Below are positions 1-5,199 of a stretch of 6,498 bases of DNA, one piece after another. The DNA is taken from positions 16,970 to 23,467 of the forward strand of contig MHEF01000147.1 of assembly GCA_001805125.1 (NCBI GenBank), written 5' to 3'. The notes under the pieces are model-generated. The model was not told the origin of the DNA. It saw nothing but the letters and a program-made list of their open reading frames with translations, and ran no database searches. Position 1 is the stretch's first letter; every line of letters starts with the position of its first letter. Position numbers and translations under genes: made by a program. The stretch is from Nitrospirae bacterium RBG_13_39_12. GTDB taxonomy: Bacteria > Nitrospirota > Thermodesulfovibrionia > Thermodesulfovibrionales > SM23-35.

Positions 1-2026
1 ACCCTTCAACTATAAGATTTGTAAAATGACTGTGGATACCCCAGGTGGCATATTCAAAATCGCAGTTGGAGAATATGCTGCCGTTTGCATTTTCGAGAAA
101 AATTTCATCCCATTCCCCGGCAATTTTGTTCAATGAAGTAAATGTAATCCGTTCATCTTTATCACCTTTAGCTGTTATCTTGCCTCTTATTTTAAGTCCG
201 GATCCCTTTGAAAAGAAAACCCTTGTGCCAGGTGCTAAAATGAGGGTTGAGCCGGACGAAACAACAACATTATTTTTTATATTAATATCTCCATACCATA
301 CTGTATCGGTAGCAATAGTTTCCAGAGGCCATGAATATACAATCGGGCTTTTCCTTACTTCTTCATAGTTGAGCCCTCCCTTTGAGGGATCAGTGTTTTT
401 CTCATAATCTGCATCGGTATCGTAGAGCCCGATAGCATAAACGCCATTCCTTATAAAATTGTTCTCGGTAATAATCCCGTCAAAGGAAACCATTTTTATA
501 GCCCGTTCACCATTTCCTGAGATATTATTGCGCTTTACTGTAGCCCTCGAATCCTGGACATTTATTCCGTGGAAACCGTTCCCCTGAATAAAATTTTCAC
601 TAATTTCAATATTGTCGGCTCCTTTCAGGGAAATCCCTGATTCAAAATTATTGGTAATGACATTTCGACTAAAACTTCCATAAAAAGAGTCTGTTATCAG
701 AAGACCATATCTGTTGCCGTCAATTAGATTTTCTTCAAGAAAAGGCACTCCCTCTCTTACCCTCAATCCTTCCCCAAGATTATTTAAGATTTTATTCCCC
801 TTAGCTGTAATGTTTGCCCGGAAAAAATTGGCGCCGCAACTGTTATTGTAGATATAATTGTAGGTGCAGACAATTTCTGAATCCCTGGCTTGAATCCCGC
901 TTTTATTATCATACAGATAATTTCCCTTGATTTCCGCCTTAGATTCCTGAAACTGGATTCCTCTGTAATTATTCTTTAGAATGGATTCTCTTACAGCAAC
1001 ATTTGAAAAGTGGAAGTGAATTCCTCTGTACGCATCTTCAATCTGACAGTATTCGATAAGGTTCTGCGCGCCATCGCTGTTCATTATGTTAATAGCGTCC
1101 CAATCACCCATCTTTTTATTTTTTTCTGCTGATCTGAAAATAATTGGGTTTTCATTTGTCCCTTTTGAGATAAAGACACCCTGAATCAGAAGTCCGTTCT
1201 CCCCTATATTATCGCTATTCGTATCCCTTCGTTTGAATTCTACAATTGTGCCAGGCATAACTATCAAACGGCTTCCGCCAGGTACCCTTATTATTCCATT
1301 AATTTCAATTTTACCCTGCCATATTGTATCCCCTAGTAAAACCTCGTCATTGTATTGCCTGCTAACGCCTTTCTCAACAGATTTATATTCTTTCATTGGA
1401 TGATAGTTCTTGACCTTATTCGAATATATATCCTTCTTGCTGTTATCTTTGATAATGCTGTTACTGCTGATTACATTTGCCCCTCTGAAAGAAAATACAC
1501 CGTGGTCGTTTTCTTTTATTAAAGTATTCTCAATATTCACTTTTGTTCCTTCACCCTCTGCAACAAGACCATAGCGGTTTTCCCTGATAACAGAGTCTTT
1601 TATATTAAGAGTCCCATTTAATATATAAATGCCTGTTTCTGTGTTTTGAATTCTGCATGATTTTAAATCTGCAGTTCCGCCATCAATTATCAACCCCGCC
1701 CAAACATTTGATTTGCCTTCTTCATTCATGATAAAGACTATAGGAGATTCTTCGGATCCATGAGCCCTGAGGGTTCCTCTAATAGTTATCTCGGTTAAAG
1801 TTGATGCGTATTCCGGGTCGGTCTTTGTTCTTTCCGATGGAGTTACTTTTATGACCGTGCCTGGCTTGATAGTAAGAGCAATACCTTGAGGAACAACAAT
1901 ATCTTCCAAGACAAAAACTTCGCCTTCCCATACAGTATCAGAAGTAATTACAGTGCCTGTAGCATAAGGAGGTATGCAGAAAACAGTTAAGAGAATTAGA
2001 AGAATCTTGAATACAGCTTTATCCAT
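1..2026 (-). CDS. Secreted multi-module right-handed parallel beta-helix protein, C-terminus beyond window
   Basis: Direct translation from the ATG at 2026 stays open for 675 codons to the window edge, so the stop lies outside. The N-terminus (MDKAVFKILLILLTVF, then CIPPYATG) is a Sec signal peptide; the cleavage site is unclear and Cys17 lacks a lipobox. Three copies of an entry module begin DT(V/I)W near residues 30, 233 and 574. Each continues with a PGT turn, a strand with an 'I-x-G' core, an (A/S)-(H/K)-G turn, 'I-x-F' and a tryptophan. Between modules run short Asn-rich coils such as 'SENFIQGNGFHGINV', typical of NosD/PbH1-type beta-helices. Module 2 carries DTNSDNIGENG (268-278), possibly a calcium loop. 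Such proteins are usually exported and bind or cleave polysaccharide or act in adhesion; no catalytic residues are assignable. There is no clear Shine-Dalgarno before this ATG, and the gene follows peptide A by 94 nt. Fold assignment is strong; function is unknown. Confidence 0.9.
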   Translation of the reverse strand, partial: MDKAVFKILLILLTVFCIPPYATGTVITSDTVWEGEVFVLEDIVVPQGIALTIKPGTVIKVTPSERTKTDPEYASTLTEITIRGTLRAHGSEESPIVFIMNEEGKSNVWAGLIIDGGTADLKSCRIQNTETGIYILNGTLNIKDSVIRENRYGLVAEGEGTKVNIENTLIKENDHGVFSFRGANVISSNSIIKDNSKKDIYSNKVKNYHPMKEYKSVEKGVSRQYNDEVLLGDTIWQGKIEINGIIRVPGGSRLIVMPGTIVEFKRRDTNSDNIGENGLLIQGVFISKGTNENPIIFRSAEKNKKMGDWDAINIMNSDGAQNLIEYCQIEDAYRGIHFHFSNVAVRESILKNNYRGIQFQESKAEIKGNYLYDNKSGIQARDSEIVCTYNYIYNNSCGANFFRANITAKGNKILNNLGEGLRVREGVPFLEENLIDGNRYGLLITDSFYGSFSRNVITNNFESGISLKGADNIEISENFIQGNGFHGINVQDSRATVKRNNISGNGERAIKMVSFDGIITENNFIRNGVYAIGLYDTDADYEKNTDPSKGGLNYEEVRKSPIVYSWPLETIATDTVWYGDINIKNNVVVSSGSTLILAPGTRVFFSKGSGLKIRGKITAKGDKDERITFTSLNKIAGEWDEIFLENANGSIFSNCDFEYATWGIHSHFTNLIVEG

Positions 2027-2054
2027 TTACAGATGCCAATAAACCAGATGCAGG

Positions 2055-2093
2055 GGCACTGAGAATATATATGATAAAATTCATCTCAGTGCC
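2055..2093 (-). repeat. Inverted repeat between peptide A and the beta-helix gene
   Basis: Arms GGCACTGAGA (2055-2064) and TCTCAGTGCC (2084-2093) are perfect 10-bp complements around a 19-nt AT-rich loop. On the minus-strand RNA the stem extends by a wobble pair and a G-C pair (2054/2094 and 2053/2095). No T-run follows on the minus strand, so it is more likely a processing, stability or attenuation hairpin than a full terminator. It lies between peptide A and a long downstream gene, where precursor-peptide operons often have partial stops that raise precursor expression; that role is inferred. Confidence 0.65.
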
Positions 2094-2113
2094 TCACCTG
2101 TATTGTGTCTTAT

Positions 2114-2131
2114 ATCCCTGCTAGCAGGGAT
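2114..2131 (-). repeat. Perfect 18-bp palindrome over the peptide A stop codon
   Basis: ATCCCTGC-TAG-CAGGGAT is self-complementary over its full 18 bases. As RNA it can form a 7-bp stem (AUCCCUG/CAGGGAU) with a CUAG loop in which the UAG stop sits. The left arm is the His-Pro-Cys coding sequence and the right arm is the first bases after the stop. Peptide B has only the left arm, since its downstream bases differ. There is no U-tract after it, so it is not a classic terminator. Confidence 0.7.
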
Positions 2132-2186
2132 GAATAACTGCACACCCCACAATCTTTGGTGCTACATACTTAATCTTTCTCTTCAC
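2121..2186 (-). CDS. Peptide A: 21-residue small peptide, putative RiPP precursor
   Basis: GTG at 2186 preceded by a textbook AGGAGGG (2193-2199) with 6 nt spacing, opening 23 nt after the stop of the 274-residue protein gene. The product reads MKR, KIKYVAPKIVG, CAVIHPC, then TAG. It matches peptide B at 18 of 21 positions without indels: the differences are K2/M, R3/K and C15/S, and there are synonymous changes at I5, K6, V17 and the stop. DNA similarity ends at the stop codon. The basic N-terminal part contains YxxPxI, which resembles the leader motif bound by PqqD-like RRE domains in lasso-peptide pathways. The last seven residues start and end with Cys. Inference: leader plus short core of a modified peptide, or a small signalling peptide. 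No modifying enzyme is in the window and I do not recognise a named family. Confidence 0.75.
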   Translation of the reverse strand: MKRKIKYVAPKIVGCAVIHPC

Positions 2187-2192
2187 CTTATG

Positions 2193-2199
2193 CCCTCCT
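2193..2199 (-). promoter_or_regulatory. Ribosome binding site of peptide A
   Basis: On the minus strand AGGAGGG stands 6 nt before the GTG at 2186. It is a strong Shine-Dalgarno for a 21-codon frame with a non-ATG start, and is the main reason to accept GTG as the start. Confidence 0.8.
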
Positions 2200-2209
2200 T
2201 TTTTGCCTA

Positions 2210-3034
2210 CTAAGGTTTGTCGGGAGTAAATCGCTTCATTCCTTCTTCTCTTGGTCCCCGTCCAGGAAATTTTATTACATTAATATTAATCCCTTTTGCA
2301 GATTCACCTGTATATACCCTTACAGCGGTGGGTGTCTTTTCCTTCCCGTAAACGCCCATAATCGAACCTTCTCCAGGAGGTCCGCCACCATATAGATCCC
2401 TTGCCATCAAATAATAGCTTCCGCCTTCAGGAACTCTCAGTATATATCTGCCGTCTTTAGCCACCTTGTCAGAGACAAAATCAGGTTTGCCAAACATTCT
2501 TGGCGACGTATATCCAAAAACTAAAGCCCCTTCAACAGGTTCTTCATTAAGGAGAACACTACCTTCAATAGCGGTTAAGCCATCTTTCATAGCCCATCCC
2601 TCAAACGGAGTGGCTTCTGACAAAGTCCCTATATTTATTTCTTCCCCGGGTTTTATTTGATATACCTTTGGATCTCCTTTTTCATCAGAACTGATAAAGA
2701 AAAAATCACCTTTAACCGGCGGCCCGACATCTTTCTTACCTGAAATCCTCTTTATTGCTCCCATATAATACTTACCCGCAGGAAGTTCAATGGTAAATTC
2801 TCCTTTCTCATTAAGATCAGCTATCTCATCCGGGACCCTCCAGTATTTAGCCGGATTAGGAATCGGCCCTGTTTCAACATTAAAGAAATGAATCAGGCCC
2901 CCTCCCATTGACCCGCTGTCTTTAATCATTAAAGTACCTGTAATACGACACTTACTTTGTTCTTGAGCAAAAACACCGGATAATGTAAAAATAGAAATGA
3001 AAAGAACAGAAAATATAAATACTACTTTCTTCAT
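2210..3034 (-). CDS. Exported protein with two carboxypeptidase-regulatory-like Ig domains
   Basis: The open frame reaches 3073, but the start chosen is the ATG at 3034 (274 residues): AAAGGGGGTG lies 6 nt upstream and the product then starts MKKVVFIFSVLF, a standard Sec signal peptide with likely cleavage after VFA (about residue 23). Two beta-sandwich repeats follow. Domain 1 (about 28-135) has ITGTL, then 'GEFTIELPAGKYYMGAIK' and a KGDFFF segment. Domain 2 (about 150-255) has 'AIEGSVLLNEEPVEGALV', 'DGRYILRVPEGGSYYLMARD' and a GGGPPGEG loop. These are hallmarks of carboxypeptidase-regulatory-like (transthyretin-like) folds, usually structural or adhesive modules in secreted proteins. Both domains resemble domains 2 and 3 of the upstream 656-residue protein, from which it is separated by only 45 nt. 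No enzyme motif is seen. It is co-directional with, and 23 nt before, peptide A. Confidence 0.9.
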   Translation of the reverse strand: MKKVVFIFSVLFISIFTLSGVFAQEQSKCRITGTLMIKDSGSMGGGLIHFFNVETGPIPNPAKYWRVPDEIADLNEKGEFTIELPAGKYYMGAIKRISGKKDVGPPVKGDFFFISSDEKGDPKVYQIKPGEEINIGTLSEATPFEGWAMKDGLTAIEGSVLLNEEPVEGALVFGYTSPRMFGKPDFVSDKVAKDGRYILRVPEGGSYYLMARDLYGGGPPGEGSIMGVYGKEKTPTAVRVYTGESAKGININVIKFPGRGPREEGMKRFTPDKP

Positions 3035-3040
3035 ATTCAT

Positions 3041-3050
3041 CACCCCCTTT
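3041..3050 (-). promoter_or_regulatory. Ribosome binding site that decides the start of the 274-residue gene
   Basis: Minus strand AAAGGGGGTG sits 6 nt before the ATG at 3034. The in-frame ATG at 3040 abuts it directly, and the one at 3073 lies upstream of it inside a tandem repeat, so both are poor starts. Confidence 0.75.
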
Positions 3051-3053
3051 ATT

Positions 3054-3073
3054 ATATTATCATATATTATCAT
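3054..3073 (-). repeat. Tandem 10-bp AT-rich repeat, two copies
   Basis: The unit ATATTATCAT (plus strand) occurs twice without a gap in the 45-nt spacer between the 656- and 274-residue genes. On the minus strand it reads ATGATAATAT twice, which creates the spurious upstream ATG at 3073. No function is evident. Confidence 0.6.
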
Positions 3074-3079
3074 ACTTTA

Positions 3080-5050
3080 TTATCTCATGCCTATTTTGGA
3101 TATAGGCTCTTCCAAAAGTGGTAAATATATAATTTGACCAAGGGTATTGTCGTCGGTTTTATCAAAAAGCAATTTCTCAATATCTTCTTTTTTTACGCTC
3201 CCCAACCAGTTGTTTGAAAGATCTATGTTTATTGACTGACTTTCTCCCATCTTGAAGTTATATTCAAGATTATTTTCAATATTATTGGTTTTAATTAATG
3301 GCATTCCCTCTATATTTTGTGACTTTTTAAAATCAACAGGATTTATACGGGGGTGCATAAATAAGACTCCCACGCTGTTTTTGCTTATGATGTTGTTTTT
3401 TATAATTACTTTCCCGTCAAGTCCTGCAAAACCAATGCCTAAATTATTATTCAAAAAACTGTTGTATTCCACAAGAAGGTTGGCACTGTTAAATCGTAAG
3501 CCCTCATGATTTTTATTAAAAAGGCAGTCGGAAATCTTTGCATTAGAATACTGAACCTGGAGTCCGGTAAAGGCATAGTGAAACTCACAGTATTCAAAAA
3601 TATTATCAGACCCTGCTGCGAGAACCATGATATACGACCAGTCCTTTACTCCAGGCTTTTCTGAAGCTGAAGTGAAGATGATTTTATTGTTCTTATTTCC
3701 GTGTGCTACAATCCTACCTTCTACAATTATTCCACCGTCTCCGATACTATTCTTATCCCTATCAGTATTTTTGAAACTTATGATTGTACCTGGTTCAATT
3801 GTAAGAACTGCTCCCTTCTTAACAACTACAATCTCGTCTATTACAATGTTTTCTTTCCATATAGTATCTTTATCAATGACATTATCCACTTTAAACCCTT
3901 GATTCTGAAATCCAGAAGGCTGACTGTTAGCGGTAGGTGAATCATAGATCGATTTTTCACTAACCCTGTCCTTAACCTTTCCAACAACTATATTAATGTT
4001 GTCAATGACCAGCCCGGTCTTGAAAGAAATATGATGCATTGTAGTACCCTCATAAATTCCGTAAACATCACCGCTCTGCGGACTCCCTCCGATAGAGTTT
4101 CGGGCAACGATGTAAAAGTCACCGTCAGAATCTATTGGGATGAAATAATTTCCTTCATTGTCTGTTTCACCCAAATATTCTGTCCGTTCGCTTAAATGGT
4201 GCATTAAAAAAACAGGCTCCTTGCTCTTATAGGCGAGTACGAATAAACCGGATACAGGTTTACCTCCAAGATCTCTGACCTGACCTTTTATTCCGTATCC
4301 GGAGTTGTTATTTAAGTTTTCCAACGTAATGTATTCATTTGTTTTTATCTTCTGGGCTTCTGCGAAAGAGTCCCTGTCACCTTTCGGATAGCAGGGAACT
4401 TCTATCTGGACTGCTTTATCTGGCTTAACCTCGACAGGATTTTTCGGATAATAGCAGAAAAGATCTCCTTTTTTAAGCGGCCTCATTTTTTTCCCGCTCT
4501 CTTTCTTTTTTGCGATTACAATATATTTGCCGGGAGGGAGATGAATATTGAACGTTCCGTCAGCGTTTATGGATTCAGTCTTATATCCAAGACCCTTAAA
4601 TATTTTTGTTCCTGGAGTGTAAACCGCTACATATGCATCTTTTACAGGGCTGTCTTTATATGTAACAACACCGCTTATGGAAGCAGTTCCTTCAGAATAA
4701 ACCGGTTCTTTAATCTCATTTGACATGAATGTAAGCCAGAGATTCCGGGGTTCTACTTTTATAGGGTTATTGCCGTGATAAGAAAAAAATTCTCTGCCAT
4801 CTTTGTTCCCTTTAGCGGTAAAATAATATTCACCTTCTTTCAGTTGAAACTTATATAAACCCTGTTTGTCGGTAGGCTCGGAGGTTAATAAGGGAGCGCC
4901 GGAATTAATGTCATCATAGCTTTTATATACATAAACTTTTGCCCCTTTTAACGGGCCTTTATCTGTAAATACCCTGCCTTCAATATTTATATCGCCTGCT
5001 GATGCCAATATTGGATAGAGGCAAAAAAGCAGGATAAATAACTTTCTCAT
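3080..5050 (-). CDS. Exported protein: three carboxypeptidase-regulatory-like Ig domains plus parallel beta-helix
   Basis: 656 residues. MRKLFILLFCLYPILASA is a signal peptide with an ASA cleavage site at about residue 18. Three Ig/transthyretin-like repeats follow: about 20-100 (INIEGRV...GLYKFQLKEGEYYFTAK), 122-220 (ASISGVV...GTFNIHLPPGKYIVIAK, then KKGDLFCYYPKNP) and 252-358 (GIKGQV...GNYFIPIDSDGDFYIVAR, then GGSP). After a Ser/Pro/Gln linker (about 369-390) comes a beta-helix, from DTIW at 395 through PGT at 420-422 and a possible calcium loop DRDKNSIGDGG (430-440), then Asn-rich coils to about 600. It closes with SNNWLG and 'DDNTLGQIIYLPLLEEPI', a typical end of these helices. Probably a surface or secreted carbohydrate-binding or adhesive protein; no catalytic set is visible. 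It starts 61 nt after peptide B and shows no Shine-Dalgarno, although the signal peptide fixes the start. Confidence 0.93.
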   Translation of the reverse strand: MRKLFILLFCLYPILASAGDINIEGRVFTDKGPLKGAKVYVYKSYDDINSGAPLLTSEPTDKQGLYKFQLKEGEYYFTAKGNKDGREFFSYHGNNPIKVEPRNLWLTFMSNEIKEPVYSEGTASISGVVTYKDSPVKDAYVAVYTPGTKIFKGLGYKTESINADGTFNIHLPPGKYIVIAKKKESGKKMRPLKKGDLFCYYPKNPVEVKPDKAVQIEVPCYPKGDRDSFAEAQKIKTNEYITLENLNNNSGYGIKGQVRDLGGKPVSGLFVLAYKSKEPVFLMHHLSERTEYLGETDNEGNYFIPIDSDGDFYIVARNSIGGSPQSGDVYGIYEGTTMHHISFKTGLVIDNINIVVGKVKDRVSEKSIYDSPTANSQPSGFQNQGFKVDNVIDKDTIWKENIVIDEIVVVKKGAVLTIEPGTIISFKNTDRDKNSIGDGGIIVEGRIVAHGNKNNKIIFTSASEKPGVKDWSYIMVLAAGSDNIFEYCEFHYAFTGLQVQYSNAKISDCLFNKNHEGLRFNSANLLVEYNSFLNNNLGIGFAGLDGKVIIKNNIISKNSVGVLFMHPRINPVDFKKSQNIEGMPLIKTNNIENNLEYNFKMGESQSINIDLSNNWLGSVKKEDIEKLLFDKTDDNTLGQIIYLPLLEEPISKIGMR

Positions 5051-5069
5051 ATTATAATTTTAACATGTA

Positions 5070-5108
5070 ACTGCTGTATGATGCCCGTGTTTAAGCATCA
5101 CGAGCAGT
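5070..5108 (-). repeat. Interrupted hairpin between peptide B and the 656-residue gene
   Basis: ACTGCT (5070-5075) pairs with AGCAGT (5103-5108), and TGATGC (5079-5084) with GCATCA (5095-5100). A small internal loop (3 and 2 nt) separates the two 6-bp stems, and the apical loop is 10 nt. There is no T-run directly after it on the minus strand. It begins a few bases after the peptide B stop, matching the position, though not the sequence, of the inverted repeat downstream of peptide A. A role in attenuation or RNA processing is inferred. Confidence 0.5.
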
Positions 5109-5111
5109 GTT

Positions 5112-5177
5112 TTAGCAGGGATGAATTACTGCACTCCCCACAATCTTTGGTGCTACATATTTTATCTTTTTCATCAT
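5112..5177 (-). CDS. Peptide B: 21-residue small peptide, putative RiPP precursor
   Basis: ATG ATG at 5177 and 5174, either of which could start it; alignment with peptide A favours 5177. A purine-rich GGAAGGAAG lies just upstream. It opens 22 nt after the stop of the FN3/lectin-like protein gene. The product reads MMK, KIKYVAPKIVG, SAVIHPC, then TAA. It shares 18 of 21 residues with peptide A, with Ser instead of Cys at position 15 and the same terminal His-Pro-Cys. The 66-nt frames align without indels, and after the stop the two loci have nothing in common. The YxxPxI motif (7-12) suggests an RRE-recognised leader, and the C/S-to-Cys heptapeptide a possible core. This is inference; a free signalling peptide is the main alternative. 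The next gene, 61 nt on, encodes the 656-residue beta-helix protein. Confidence 0.72.
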   Translation of the reverse strand: MMKKIKYVAPKIVGSAVIHPC

Positions 5178-5180
5178 GTA

Positions 5181-5189
5181 CTTCCTTCC
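5181..5189 (-). promoter_or_regulatory. Probable ribosome binding site of peptide B
   Basis: The minus strand has a purine run GGAAGGAAG close before the tandem ATGs. AAGGA within it lies 5 nt from the ATG at 5177 and 8 nt from the ATG at 5174, so it does not separate the two starts. Confidence 0.55.
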
Positions 5190-5199
5190 CAAACTAATT

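Noticed and set aside
45..368. Plus-strand open frame of 107 codons, and similar ones at 2466-2660, 3252-3509, 3627-3902, 3701-3940, 4541-4723 and 6086-6418
   Set aside because: All lie opposite strongly supported minus-strand coding regions, have low-complexity or family-less translations and no convincing ribosome binding sites.
1970..2026. Lipoprotein signal at Cys17 of the left beta-helix protein
   Set aside because: The residues before it (TVF) do not fit a lipobox, so an ordinary Sec signal is more likely.
2065..2083. Promoter -10-like TATATT in the gap before the left beta-helix gene
   Set aside because: No -35 element at the right spacing; the match is expected by chance in this AT-rich loop.
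2100..2123. Readthrough of the peptide A TAG to give a longer product
   Set aside because: It would add only a few residues before TGA, and peptide B has TAA followed by unrelated sequence, so the end at Cys is the shared state.
3035..3073. Longer N-terminus (13 extra residues) for the 274-residue protein
   Set aside because: It is encoded by a tandem AT repeat, lies upstream of the strong Shine-Dalgarno and would put an odd extension before a normal signal peptide.
5060..5101. Short GTG-ATG frame of 12-13 codons (starting MLKHGHH) between peptide B and the 656-residue gene
   Set aside because: It has no ribosome binding site, lies inside a hairpin and has no counterpart at the other peptide locus.
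2121..5177. The 66-bp repeat as a mobile element, attachment site or structured RNA
   Set aside because: Its edges coincide with start and stop codons, changes include four synonymous ones and no indels, and there are no terminal inverted repeats or target duplications. A regulatory leader peptide is also unlikely, as there is no run of one amino-acid codon.
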